Assembly (NCBI GenBank): GCA_003342895.1
Contig: PTFA01000038.1
Location: 806,001 to 870,000, forward strand
From: Casuarius casuarius
Taxonomy: Eukaryota; Chordata; Aves; Casuariiformes; Casuariidae
Length of the DNA: 64,000 nt
Direction: 5' to 3'
Both the position numbers and the translations under genes were made by a program. The notes under the pieces are model-generated. The model did not search any database. It was not told the DNA's origin and was given only the letters and a program-made list of their open reading frames with translations. This document shows positions 13,306-25,285 of the stretch, piece after piece (positions within the stretch are counted from its first letter, which is position 1; every line of letters begins with the position of its first letter).

Positions 13306-16300
13306 TACCATATATCAGGTTATTCTCCCTCAGATGCCCACATTTATAGGCCTAAGGGCAGGAAGAGCTTGCAGCAGCAAATGCAAGGCAGATGAGGGAG
13401 AGAGAGGCTTCCCTCTAAATGAGGGCCTTTTCTCTGCATCTTTTCCCTGCTCCTCCCTTCCCACTCATTGCAGCTAGTGTTCAGACTGTAATCTGATGGA
13501 AAAAACCCAGAGCAAGCTGCGCCTCCCCTGCACCAGCCGTTGCTGATAGAGAGATCCTGTGACATGAATCTAGAGGGTTTTTTTCTTGTTTTGAGCACTT
13601 ATTTACCCATACAAATGGTCTGACATTTAATCATATGTGGAAATACATTCCATGGAAGAAACTACTGTTACTGCTTCCTAAAATACAATCTCAAGGAAGA
13701 AACTGGTTAAAGAAGGTTATGAAAGAAGGTTTGAAAATGATTTTCAAAAAAGTGAATACACAGAAAAAAATGCAGACTTCTGTTCAAAGTCATAATGGAG
13801 TCTGATTGCAATGGATGTTGGGTACCTACATCCCTAAGAGTCTCTGTTGAGACTGTTGAGAGTCTCAGCCAAGAAATATTAGTGAGTGTAGGAACATATT
13901 GAAGATTTTGGAGATATCCTACTACCTGCACATTGGCTAAATAATCCCATGAAAATAGTGCTGGGGGACCACTTTCAGATGTCTTACCCAGTATATGTAA
14001 TGACAACCAAGGCTGGACTTTATAATACAAACATATTGAATACGAAAGCTTCAGTAAAATATTTCCAGGACTTTACCTTACCTCCACTACCCAGAAAGTC
14101 TCTCCGTAAATGAAATATCAACTTCACCAATTTCTGCTTCTGGAAATTCAGCACCAGCTTCTTTGGCACAGTTCAGGACAGCAAAAATGTAAGACGCCTC
14201 CTACGACAGGGGAAGACAGCTAGAGCTACCAGCTGCTCTGAGCATTTGTAGAGGAATACTTGGGGACTGGATTGCAAATACACCGATATATTCTATTTTC
14301 CAAAAGTATGTTTGACAATATACAGGAGAACTGCTGTTAGTGTGAAGCCTCAGTTGGTAGGTTGACTAGAGCAGTGCATAAGCCTACGCATGGATGAATA
14401 CGGTCACGTTATTTTATTGCCATGCATAANGTCCCATAAAGAATGCCACTTGAGTTAAGTTTCCCACATAAATAATGAAAGAAATGTTTAAATCATTGCT
14501 TAGCTTTAAGCAGCAGTTAGCTGCTGACCAGTGTGGATATCCCATCTGATGGAGCTAAAGAAAAGACACGCAGCTTTGTCATCACTGCCAAAGTGATTTT
14601 GTGCAAGCAAGTGCTAATGCAGAATGAGACAAGAACTACTTATTCTGGGAGAGACAAACTCCAGCTTTTCCTCTGAGCTAGTTAGGTGAGGTCAGCTGGA
14701 TGAAAAAATAGTGTTTGTTAAACCATAAATGCAATTAAAAGCAGGGGACTGCACTAGGGAAAGGTGTTATTCAGTGTGTGTGTGAGGGGATGCCAGAATC
14801 TGGCTCTGAATAGTTTTGATTAACAAACCAGAGTCTGAATTGTTAGAGAACTGTTCATTTCGTTAAGCCATTATTCACGGCCTGTGACTGGTCATAAGTA
14901 ATGTTCTGCATCTTGATGAGAGGATTGAAGCTTACACTAGAATGATGAATGCCTGACAGCAGATAATGAATAGTGTACTTCCCTCACAATTCACAAATGC
15001 TCTGGGGTTTCTGAATTGTAAACTACCAGGCCAACTCACTGAACAAGTACATTGAAATAACATTCCCAAGAGCAGCAGGATTTCAGCCCTTTCTCTGTGG
15101 GGTAGAATTTTATTTCTCTAAATCAAAGCAGTATGGGTCAAGCAGGTGTCTCTCCTAGAGCTGCTTGCTGGTTTGCTCTCAGGACCAGGCAGTCTGCAAA
15201 TACAACCCAACCCTGTCAGCCTCAAACTCATCCTTACGGAGGCAACTGAGAAGTTCCTGGGGAAGTCAAAACCCACCTCTCCCAAGAGGCAGTACCACCC
15301 CATGACCCAGACATTTCCACATGTAGTTGGAGTTGCACGAACGCTTCCAAATAACAACCCACATGGTCATATGAACAGCAGCCAATGGAAGCCAAGTAAG
15401 TCATTTATCAATACAGTGGCCAACATGCTGTCTTAATTATTTAACTATTCTGGTAAAAGCTAATGCATAAAGAACTTAAATGGTGCATGGATTTTGGACA
15501 GGGCCTCCAGCCAAGGGGAAATTTCACACAAAATGCCAGGCAGTTCAAAGTCTTCTCTGTGTGCAGATGGGAGCAGAGTACACTTCTGCTACACAGAGCT
15601 GCAGGATGACTAGCCAGGGTCAAAGCATTGCAAATGATGCTTGGACCAAGCAAGTATTGTGACAGCATTTTCCCATTTAATCACAGTCTCTGGACACCAG
15701 TTTGGCTTGTACCCAGTAATATATTTCCCCAATTGAACTTAATGCAAGTATGCAAGGAAAATGTTTCATTTACTGACCTGAGGGAAAGGGAAATGTAGAA
15801 TAGCTTTCAAGTGGAGCTTGCCCTGTGGAGGGGAAATTGTCAGAGAACTTCAAGATGCTCACATTGCAGCTGAACATCTGAAAGACAAACATCTGCACAG
15901 CACTTTACCCATGACAGGCAAGAAGAATTTCATTGGCTTGAGATGTCTGGACTTCACGGATTGATCTTTCAACTAAGCTGAAGAAACAATTGAATTAATG
16001 GGGCATGTCAGCCTTCAGAGTGCTCTACACCCTGCAATTGTGTGAACTCTGTCCCTCTGGAAGGCCTGCCTACATGTCTTCAGCAAGTAATTCCACAATC
16101 TACTTGCTTCCATCTACAGCCACGTCTTCGTTAGCTGTAAATGACAGCAATGGCAGTCATTAAATTGGTGGCTTGGGACACCCTTCAGGTTGGGAATGGC
16201 TTATTCAAAGAATGCAAGAATCCCAGTTCAACAGTACTCTGCTGGGATGGTGGCTTCAAAATAAACAAGCAGAGACTTCCCACTGTCGCAGTGAAATAGC

Positions 16301-16592
16301 ATCAGTTACATTTTTACACTTGGCTCCTTGTTAACAAAACTTTGCACTGCAGTTGCATGAGGCAAGAGTATACACTCTGTGAGTCCTTTGTGTCTGCTCA
16401 CAATGCTGAGTTTTGCATCCCAGTGGGCAGTTCAGTGCTTCTGTTTCTGATGGGTGGGTAATAGGACCAGAAATCGTGGACTTTGTCCATCTTCTGGGAG
16501 CAGAACACAACTTTTCACACAATACCCCTTCTTGTGATGTTACCGGGCTGACTTTCAAGATCTCAGAGGGCAACTTTATCTCAAACTGGAGA
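13306..16592. other. Intergenic flank, no gene recognised
   Basis: The longest frames are 107 codons (-, 13707-14030) and 96 codons (+, 15146-15436). Neither shows a domain or a convincing exon boundary. No repeats that I can name. Confidence 0.5.
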
Positions 16593-16805
16593 GGTAGCAG
16601 ACTGGGTAATCCCAGCCCTGCCAGAAATTGCCTGTGTAACCATGGTTAAATTAGTCTCTTTGTGTTCAGTTTTCCACATGGAATTATATTTTCTTTCTCC
16701 GATGCTTAATCCAGCTTTTCTACTTATACTGTAAATCTTTCATCTGTGGAACACTTCTTACTATTTATTTATACAGAGTTTAGCACAGTGGAACTCTAAT
16801 TTTAA
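16593..16805 (+). mobile_element. MIR-type SINE remnant with sauropsid-type tail
   Basis: CCCAGCCCTGCCAGAAATTGCCTGTGTAACCATGG, then a CTCTTTGTG..CAGTTTTCCACATGG segment, matches the MIR core. The right part (ATACTGTAAATCTTT..CTTACTATTTATTTATACAG followed by TTTAGCACAGTGGAACTCTAAT) resembles the conserved tail of a very common turtle/crocodilian/bird repeat that ends in TAGCACAATGGGGCC. It is decayed. Confidence 0.65.
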
Positions 16806-19160
16806 CAGGGATTTTTAAGCATCTTGATCTCGCAGATATTTTTATTAACCTCAAATGCATCCCTTTCCTAGCTGTCACACTTAAATGCATCTTCCTGATG
16901 CACAGACCTTTCTGTTACAGATATTTATCATGCAACTTGTTTTGTGGCCTTCCTACTGGAATACAACTTCTATAGGGTAAAAGAGTAGGATATTACTCCT
17001 TCAAACTATTTGGGGATGGTTAGTGTCTCCTGGTTTGGGAGCTGCCAGGAACCAGTCAAGCAGCAGCACCTACTTAGCTTTGCATACTCATGAAAGCAAA
17101 GTTATGTGGAACTCCTGGTGTCCAGTGGACTCCTCTTCATTATGCACATGGCAGAAAGGACAACTGGGGAAGAGAACAATACTATTTCCAAGCACAGCCA
17201 TGGAACCTCTTTAAATTTTCTATGCTTTTCCAATACCTAAAGCTCCTTCCCCAATAAATGCTACTATGTTTGTTTGCAGCTCTCCAGCAACAAGGTGCTG
17301 AAGATTACCTCACATTTTAAATGCACTTCTCTAGAGGCCAGATGCCAGGACTGAAATGTTGACAGTTGTTAGAAGTTTTTCTTTAAGGATTTTCTATTTC
17401 CTACCTTTTCTGTTGTACATTTTCCTTTCCTTTACCTTACTGCTTCCTTCGTCTACCCTTCTCCCTCTTGGCTTGTGTACAAAATTCATATGTGCCTAAG
17501 GCTCCCTTTTGTTATGTCTGCAGATACTCTCTCCTCTTTTTCCTCACTCAAGCCTACCTACTGTGATTCCCTCTTCTCTACTCGAAGCCATATGGACCGT
17601 CCCCAAAGATCATAAACGTTCTTACAGATTCTTGACACTCTGATGTTTCACGAGCAGCCATGTGAACAAAATTTTGACAACACAAATGATCACAGAATGG
17701 CAAGTAAGCAGAGTCCACAGACTTCAAAGAGAATTTGTGGTTTTCATGCTAGCAATTTTTGTGGTAGTCATTCATTGTGAGTTAGGTCTAACAATGGTCT
17801 TAACCAATCAAGCCACTTCACTTTCAGAAGCCAGCCCACAATTAAATACAAAGGCCCAACAGACTCTCAATGATGCTGCAATAAGGTGTTCTCAGGTGCT
17901 TTTCTAGGCACAAAGCCAAAAGCTCAGTTACTATATATGCAATTTGAAATGAATGGCATAAAATTATGCACTGACTGGAATTTCTCATTGCAATTCTTAA
18001 TTGTTTTGACTTTATTTTTCCAACAGTCAGCAGGTTTTTCTTCTGAGAAGTGCTTTTTCTTTTTAAATTAGACAGCTACTTACCATGACTATCAGTTTAT
18101 TCAGATGATTGGACATTAGCATTTACAGCACTTTTCGTGTTCCTAACTCCTCCTTCTCTGTTACTCAGTAAGGCCAAATTCTATTACTTTTATTCACACT
18201 ATTGCTTTATTTCATAGCTACACTGATGGTTTTAATACAGTGACTCCTAGAATAAATTCCTACTTCAGTGTGCCATGATGACCTGCTTAAGATCTTGCTT
18301 AAGGCTGTTTCAGGCCTCTGTGATGCATTTCTTACCCATGATTTCATTATAACACAAGCAAGCACTTTTGCACAGCTCATCAGCCAGTTCTCCCAGAATC
18401 TATAGACAGAAATCTGTCCATGTTTACTGTGCTTAAAGGGAAAGCATAACTTTGTCACTAACAAGACATGCACCTGTCTTTGCTGTGATTACTTTAGCAA
18501 TCCCATCATGCATGTATCGGTAAGAATGGTATTCGTTATGATGTTTCAAGGAGGCAAGTTTTATATGTGCTTATGGTTGTGCTGGTCAATGGCTCACTGA
18601 ATCATATCACATCAACATTCCCCACATTCTGGGGATAAAATATAAACTTTCAAGTTCAGCAGTTGGATTAAGAATTCAGAACTGCCAGTATGAACATACA
18701 GAAGCATTTAAAAGTATGAACTTAGAAGTATGGAAACATCATGTACCTGTACTTTATCCCTCCAGGGAAAGTCCAGCCAGTTCAGCAGATTGCTTTGAAG
18801 TACTGGGAAGAAATATGCACCTGAGCTGATGTATTAGGCAGAACTTAGTTGCGGAGCCTCTTCATAGAAATCTCTTGGGACAGTCTCAAGTCTAAATCAC
18901 AAAGAAAATCAATAGTTTATCAATCATTTCATAGAAAGGATATCAAGAGTGCAAAGTCAAATCCTTTACAGTTAGGGAATGCCAGAGTTAAGGTGATCAC
19001 AACCAAGTCTGGAAAGGACAAGCTACTACATTTGATGTCACATAGCCTCAGGGGAAAGTACAGTAACTGGTTACCCCAGTGCCCTATAAAATCTAGTCCC
19101 AGGCCTTCCACAGTTGCTATTAATAGGACTTATAAACAGCCAAGGAACCATAACATGAAA

Positions 19161-19255
19161 TTAGCTGTTATTACACCTGTTTCACAGATAAACTATCTGA
19201 CAGCTACTAGAACTGAAATGGAAACCAGGTCTCTACAGCCGTATCAGCAGGACCA
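19161..19255 (-). mobile_element. Short MIR-like fragment, reverse orientation
   Basis: TTATTACACCTGTTTCACAGATAAACTATCTGA followed by GAACTGAAATGGAAACCAGGTCTCTAC resembles the reverse complement of a MIR core (the usual 'CCATTTTACAGATGAGGAAACTGAGG' block). It overlaps the longest open frame on this flank (18849-19415), which is one reason not to call that frame a gene. Confidence 0.4.
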
Positions 19256-21350
19256 TTGCTGCAGGATACTGAAGAACAGAGTGCTCATAATGGGTATGCA
19301 GCTTTTAAGGGCAAAGCCATGTTTTAGCCTATTCTATTGCTGTGCTCGTATGAAACAAAAAATACATGCAAAAGTGAGGTCTTGCTACTGTTATGCATCC
19401 ACTGTGGTCTCTTGATGACACTGAGTTCCCACCTCTNGTCTCTGACCAACAGCTGTATCAGCAGAAAGCAGTATGGATATGGATACTCATATAGCATCGA
19501 TATCATCTCTATAAGGCTGTAGACAGACAAGCAATTATGCTACTTGAAGTTGCTGTTGCCTCCTAAATGGTTGTTGCTGGCCTTCTGGCTGAGATTATTG
19601 CCTTTGTAGTTTGAAAGATTCAGAGGAGTAAGCCCTAATCTGTTCTAGGCCAAATTACTTAGGTGAAAGAATTTAAATAGGTACCTTGAGTCAGCTGGTC
19701 TTGACTGAGTGGGAGTTCCCTTACAAACCTCTCTGCCAGCTGAATTCTGGTGGCGGCTCACCTCCATCTCTAAGATGTTGATGAGTACTTTAGGGCAGTA
19801 GGAGACCATTTAAACTTGAACGTCTGAAGCAGATGTGACTAGCACACCCAGTGAATGGGAGGCTTTCATTGAAAAGGCCAGAACACGATTCAACTGTTTG
19901 CTAAAAAAGCAGCCTCACTTGCAAAGGCATATCATTAACAATTAGGGAAGACTGGATATGTCATTTGTAGGTCACCAGGTGATGAGCTATACAGACGCTT
20001 CTACGTGTAGGTCAGCAACTGAATCCAACCCAACACTGAAACTATAGGCAGGCCTTTTAATTATATGTTTGCTTCACACTAGGTTGAATGCTTTTCAGGT
20101 ATTGCCTCTCATGTGGGTGTCTAGCATCTGGCACAATCAGGCCTCATCTTAGTCAGGTCCCTTAATCAAAGTTTCTGGAATAAGAGCGTACAGGGAATCT
20201 GGATTGAACATAAACTATTAATGCTAGTAAAAGAAAGCCGAGTTACCTTGTGTTCGGTGCTAATTTAACCCAAGTTAAGGACATACCTCTCCTGCACTCA
20301 TATGTACAGAGAATGGCCAGGAGAATAAACGAAATGAGAAATCAAAATTTGCAATGTAATTTTTTCCCCCAAACCCTTTAGTAGGGAGCAGGGAGGGAGA
20401 AAATTTGTGTTACAGTTTCTGAAGGTGAGTTTCACGATTTTGATCTTTCTGGGGTTCACAGCACTACTGATTCCTCCAAAACAACTCAGCCTGACACAGA
20501 CAACTCGTAATGTTAAAGTTAGGTATAGTTATAGTTGACTGAAAAAAAAGGTACTTAGAATAGAAATTGTTATGCAACTGCTACTTTATGAATTGCTGCC
20601 AGATCTGATGATAATACTAAAAGCAGCCGCTTTCTTATGATTGATTTGGGTACTTTTTTAATCCTTCTGTGGCAGGACAATAGTATGCCCTAAATGATAG
20701 CGTTTCTGGTGTTTCCACATTTATTTTTGTCTCTACATGAAGAAATAAACACATTGTATTCAAAGGCACAAAATCTTTGGAACTCACAACATTTGGTGAA
20801 ACTGGAATGGATCAATAAGTACTAGTTTAACAAGTTCTGATTCTTACATGCACATATATTTCAAAAGGGAATAGCTACATTTTACTTTGGAGAAAGTAGA
20901 GCCCCAGCACACTTACGCTATACTGTTTTCTCACCAAAATCTCTTACGCCATATCAGATAGGTCACCGTGCTGAAATCACAGTTATGTTTCAAGTAGATT
21001 GGGCTAACTTTATGAACACATCATAAAATGGGAACTCCATAACTTTCTATTGTCACTGGTTTACTATTGCTATTTACCATTGTAATGGCACTATTTAGGA
21101 AACAGTGAACGGACTGCAATGATATAATTAAGGGATAATCTCCATCGCCGTGAAGTATACAAAGCAATAAACAGCTGCCAAAACTGATTAATAGCTGAAG
21201 TGAAGTTGAGGCATTTAATCAATCTAATAAACCATTTATTGCAAGAATGTAGTGGCTTACACTAACTATGAAGCATTTATCTTATTGATATGAACTGCAC
21301 TATTCCTTTCTTTAGGATGTAATATCATGAGACCTTGATTGTTCTTCCAT

Positions 21351-21394
21351 TAAAGTCAAGGGTAAAACTCCCATTGTGGGCCCAGGGTCGAGCC
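21351..21394. repeat. Fragment of a 'GTCAA..ACTCCCATTG..GGGCCC' palindromic repeat
   Basis: TAAAGTCAAGGGTAAAACTCCCATTGTGGGCCCAGG resembles a piece of the sauropsid fold-back repeat family that contains ACTTCAATGGGAGTTTTGCC and ends near GGCCC. Short and tentative. Confidence 0.35.
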
Positions 21395-21510
21395 TTCACT
21401 AAGCTGATATCAATGAAAATAAATGCTTCCTTTTAACGTAGAACACTTCTGCTAAAAACTTTTTTTTTTCCTATTATAAAACAACCCATGGCATTGAAAG
21501 GGGGACACGT

Positions 21511-21675
21511 TCTAGTGGCAAGGACAAATGTCAGGAGTCATGATGAAAATCTGGATCTCCTACTAGCTTGAACAGCAATTTTGAGCAAAGTACTGTTTTT
21601 TCTGTGCCTCTAACCCCTGATCTTTAAAATGGAGATGAAACCATTCACTTATTCTACTGGATTATTTAGGATTTA
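21511..21675 (+). mobile_element. MIR-type SINE remnant
   Basis: TCTAGTGGCAAGGACA, GTCAGGAGTCATGATG, CTGGATCTCCTACTAGCTTG and the AAAATGGAGATGAAACCATTC segment, followed by GGATTATTTAGGATTTATTA, follow the MIR order. It is more diverged than the copy at 1.9 kb. Confidence 0.5.
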
Positions 21676-22645
21676 TTACACGTAATATAAGGAATCATAG
21701 ATAGAAGATAATGTACACACTTCAGAGTATCTCTAAAGTAAAAGCAGAAAGGAGACAACACAGACTGCTCTTAATTCTGAAACATCAGTCTTGTAACCAG
21801 TACAGAAATGGGAGTGAGAGGAGGGAGGCTGAACAGCACTGGTTAGAGGAAGAGACCTGTTTCCTATGTTACTGTGGTGCTGCCAGCACAAGTACAGCTG
21901 AGCACATACCTTCTCCACCTCCTAGTCTGCTATTGGTATCCTCCTTTTCTTGCTCCCCACCTTAGACTGGACCGGTAAAGGAGGAGGACATGAGAGCAGC
22001 AAAGGCACAATCACAGGGAGAGTTATCTGCTCCTGGCACAGTCTCTGACCCTATTTCCACCTTATTACCACCATAAACAGTGGCTTCCCCCCTACACTGA
22101 AATAGGCATCAAATTCCTTAATAAAAATGAATAAACAGCTATGTGTTGGGGCGGAGTTTTACAACGTAAGTTGGAAAGTAAATCTTACCAATATTTTAAA
22201 CTTACATAACACATTAGCTGTGGGTGAATATTGTATTTGTTGAGCCTTGCAAAACACGTTTTTTGTCAGACAAGATGTTTATATCTCCTTATCCCTGCAC
22301 AGAAAAGAAGCATTAGAGCTCACGTTCTCCTAGCACAGATTATAATTGCTCTTTCCCTGCACAGATATGAAAGATGTTTTTAGTGCTGGACGATTCTCAA
22401 ACTTACTCTGAATCAACACCTTTGTTTTAATGCTAGTAGGAAGTTACTTTGTTTTTATCCTGATATAAAAGTTGATACAGAAACTCCTACCAAAAAATAA
22501 CAAAGGTATGAATTTATTGTTTCAGCAAAAGTTTCTATGCAAATTAACCCTCAGATAATTAAAAATGCCTCCAGTGCCTGGGTGGGTAAAAGATCAAGCA
22601 CTTGCTGAGTTACAACATAGCTAGTGCTGTGATAAAGCTTCCTAA

Positions 22646-22960
22646 TGGCTTAGAGCAGGAGCTCACAACCTTTTCAGGTAACAGGACCAATTCCATCAGC
22701 CAGCATGTACTAACTCCTATTCATCTAGGCCCGATCTAACCTGCAAGGAGCTGTTTGCAATTTTAAGACTCTTGTTTGGAGAAGCCAAAGCTAACAGCAG
22801 GTTCAAACTTGCACAACTGAATGAAATGCAAGCGATGGCATTGCACTCGTTCCCTGTGCAATGGTTTGTCATAAGACTAGGACGGGCAAACCTAAAATAC
22901 AAGTCCCAGAAACCTGCAATACTGGTATCGCTGCATGTACTGCTGCCTAGGGAGTGTTAG
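22646..22960 (+). mobile_element. Possible hAT-type non-autonomous DNA transposon end
   Basis: TTAGAGCAGGAGCTCACAACCTTTTCAG resembles a Charlie/hAT-type end (CAGGGGT.GGCAACCTTTT). No matching inverted end with an 8-base target duplication was found downstream, so the right boundary is a guess. Confidence 0.3.
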
Positions 22961-23340
22961 TTTTGTGAGAGAAAACACATCCAGATTTCGAAGGAATGAT
23001 TTTTTTTTTTTTGCACTAACATGAATGCAGCAATTTGCAGACACACAGCAAAATGCTTAAACATATGTTGACTGTAGGAATATACTTACTGAGAGTGAAA
23101 CAAAGCTCTGGAGTTTTAAGTACTTTTCCCCAGGAACTAGTGGTGGCACTACCACAGATTAAAAACTCCTCGAGGCAGGGCCTGTTCTTTCTTTTTGCAG
23201 TAAAGCACCACAACGAGAACAGCTACTTGCTGTTGCTAGAACTAAACACAATGGTCCTTTCTGCAGCTTGGCTTGGCAGATAAATTGGCAAACTTTTGCC
23301 ACTGTTACTTGAAACTATTCAGTTACATATATGAGACACT

Positions 23341-23370
23341 ATATGTATGTATGTGTATATATATATATGT
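23341..23370. repeat. TA/TG microsatellite
   Basis: ATATGTATGTATGTGTATATATATATATGT, alternating purine-pyrimidine, about 300 bases upstream of the CpG island. Confidence 0.85.
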
Positions 23371-24121
23371 TTAGGGGAAAAGAGATAGTTGTAGCCTGTA
23401 TTACACAAATTCATATTGCCTGGGTCTATGCCAATCACAATAATTTTTTCTCCAACTAGTCAGTGGACTAGTCAGTGGCCTTCTCTGCAGCAGGGTTGTA
23501 ACACAGACTTTTAAGGTACATGAGAAATATCTTTATCCAGGAGACAAATGGGGTTGCAGCTCCTTGGTTATATCAAACAGGAAATACGCTTTCTTGGAGG
23601 GTTTCTCTTCCAGTTTTACACTCTGACAGATGCATATAAAGGCCATTATTCTGGGCAGATTCACACTCCGATGCTCCCCAGTACCGTGCCGCTGACTCCG
23701 GCTGCGGGGGAAGACCACGACGAGCGAGGCAGGCACACNGCAACCCTCTCCCCGATGCATCCTCCCGGCGGCCAGCAATCAGCAGCGCTGGATGCCCTCA
23801 CGATGCTCCAGAAAGAAAAGAAAGTGCTTTTTCTGAGAGAAGCTGCCCAGAATGATCGCCTTCGACGTTTGTCGTGTTATGGACGTATGAAAACGCTCCG
23901 GGGCACCTGTGAAAACATCCCTGCCCCCACGCGCCACATCTTCCCCCCAGGGCGCTCATACCCGCTCCACAAGGAAAGCGGTGGGATGAGCCTCGCCCGG
24001 ACACAGAGGGCTGAGAAAGGGGGACATGGCAGGGACACCCTGCTCCCGCCTCTCCTGCGCCCCANCGAGGCCCGCCCGGCCCCACAGGCCGCAGCCGAGC
24101 CCCTCAGCGCCCCAACGGCCC

Positions 24122-24261
24122 TCGGAAGCGGCAGTTGGCCCCGCCCCCTCACCTGCGGGCCCCGCCCCGTTTCCGTTGGCCCCGCCCACCCGCCTGCCCT
24201 ATATAAGCAGCCCGCGGGCCGCGGCAGAAGCCTTTTGTAAGAGGCAACAATGGTGCGTCCC
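24122..24261 (+). promoter_or_regulatory. Compact TATA promoter with TOP-like start, cut by the gap
   Basis: The elements are in the order and spacing of a focused promoter. An ETS-like CGGAAG lies at 24123-24128. GC boxes (CCCCGCCC) lie at about 24139-24148, 24160-24168 and 24180-24188. A TATA box, TATATAAG, lies at 24200-24207. A pyrimidine tract, CCTTTT, starts at 24231, 31 bases after the TATA start. An ATG with A at -3 and G at +4 lies at 24250-24252. That ATG is followed directly by GTGCGT, which could be read as coding (MVRP...) or as a splice donor right after the start codon. Either way the sequence runs into the gap nine bases later. This may be an upstream CTDSPL promoter or the first exon of another + strand gene, for example one with a 5' TOP leader. 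I cannot name the gene. Confidence 0.6.
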
Positions 24262-24881
24262 NNNNNNNNNNNNNNNNNNNNNNNNNNNNNNNNNNNNNNN
24301 NNNNNNNNNNNNNNNNNNNNNNNNNNNNNNNNNNNNNNNNNNNNNNNNNNNNNNNNNNNNNNNNNNNNNNNNNNNNNNNNNNNNNNNNNNNNNNNNNNNN
24401 NNNNNNNNNNNNNNNNNNNNNNNNNNNNNNNNNNNNNNNNNNNNNNNNNNNNNNNNNNNNNNNNNNNNNNNNNNNNNNNNNNNNNNNNNNNNNNNNNNNN
24501 NNNNNNNNNNNNNNNNNNNNNNNNNNNNNNNNNNNNNNNNNNNNNNNNNNNNNNNNNNNNNNNNNNNNNNNNNNNNNNNNNNNNNNNNNNNNNNNNNNNN
24601 NNNNNNNNNNNNNNNNNNNNNNNNNNNNNNNNNNNNNNNNNNNNNNNNNNNNNNNNNNNNNNNNNNNNNNNNNNNNNNNNNNNNNNNNNNNNNNNNNNNN
24701 NNNNNNNNNNNNNNNNNNNNNNNNNNNNNNNNNNNNNNNNNNNNNNNNNNNNNNNNNNNNNNNNNNNNNNNNNNNNNNNNNNNNNNNNNNNNNNNNNNNN
24801 NNNNNNNNNNNNNNNNNNNNNNNNNNNNNNNNNNNNNNNNNNNNNNNNNNNNNNNNNNNNNNNNNNNNNNNNNNNNNNNNN
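24262..24881. other. Assembly gap (620 N)
   Basis: An unbroken run of N within the CpG island. Both flanks are extremely GC-rich, which is the usual cause of such gaps. It hides the sequence between the TATA promoter on the left and the CTDSPL leader on the right, so the true distance and any exon inside are unknown. Confidence 0.99.
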
Positions 24882-24938
24882 GCCGCGCCGCGCCGGGGGG
24901 ACGCGCTCGGGGAAGGCCCCGCGGGGCGGCCCAGGTGG

Positions 24939-24956
24939 ATGCGGGGGGCGGCGTGA
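24939..24956 (+). other. Short upstream ORF in the CTDSPL leader
   Basis: ATG CGG GGG GCG GCG TGA encodes a five-residue peptide, MRGAA. It is the only ATG seen between the gap and the CTDSPL start. If the transcript begins upstream of it, this ORF would be read first, with about 390 bases left for reinitiation. Whether it is in the mature mRNA is an inference. Confidence 0.4.
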
Positions 24957-24974
24957 GGCGGCGGCGGCGGGCGG
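24957..24974 (+). repeat. Short CGG repeat in the CTDSPL leader
   Basis: GGCGGCGGCGGCGGGCGG, typical of CpG-island 5' leaders. It lies directly after the short upstream ORF. Confidence 0.8.
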
Positions 24975-25168
24975 AGGAAGAGGCGCGGAGCGGCGCGGGC
25001 ACTTCCCCCGCCCCGGGGAGCGGCAGCGGCTCCTGCGGGGCGTTTTTCGGGCCGCAGGGGGGGCGCGTTGTTTCGGGGGCCGCCGTCCCCCCCCTTCCCC
25101 CCCTTCTCCGCGGAGACTCGGCGCCTGGAGGCAGCAGCAGCGGCGGCGCTACCGGAGGGGCCTCAGCG

Positions 25169-25188
25169 CCCCCCCCCCCCCCCCCCCC
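25169..25188. repeat. Twenty-base C homopolymer in the CTDSPL leader
   Basis: An uninterrupted run of C that follows CTCAGCG and precedes GGTGGCTTCG. On the other strand it is a G20 run able to form G-quadruplexes. Length calls in such runs are unreliable. Confidence 0.9.
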
Positions 25189-25265
25189 GGTGGCTTCGTT
25201 CCTGGAGGACTTTTTTTCTCCCTTTTTTGTTTTTTTATTGCAAGTCTGCGTGTTGATTTTTTTTT

Positions 25266-25285
25266 AAACAAACAAACAAACAAAC
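25266..25285 (+). repeat. (AAAC)5 microsatellite in the CTDSPL leader
   Basis: Five perfect AAAC units directly after a T run, 60 bases upstream of the start codon. If transcribed it would sit in the 5' untranslated region. Confidence 0.9.

Larger units (their letters stand above)
16806..23540. other. Intergenic flank, no gene recognised
   Basis: Between the SINE fragments this is AT-rich unique-looking DNA. The 188-codon frame at 18849-19415 starts on TTG, overlaps a SINE fragment and has no motif. A TA/TG microsatellite lies at 23341-23370, and a perfect 12-base tandem duplication (ACTAGTCAGTGG twice) at 23455-23478. Confidence 0.5.

Noticed and set aside
15118..15436. Overlapping 79- and 96-codon frames on opposite strands
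   Set aside because: The local GC rise explains both. No domain, and no homologue recognised.
18849..19415. 188-codon + strand frame
   Set aside because: It starts on TTG, overlaps a SINE-like fragment, has no domain or exon boundary, and a frame of this length is expected by chance somewhere in 64 kb.
1..23500. 3' exons of ITGA9
   Set aside because: Expected upstream by vertebrate gene order, but no GFFKR/GFFRR-type cytoplasmic tail or other integrin exon was recognised.
23548..24240. 230-codon + strand frame in the CpG island, with overlapping - strand frames
   Set aside because: GC-rich DNA lacks stops. The frame crosses the TATA promoter and has no recognisable domain.
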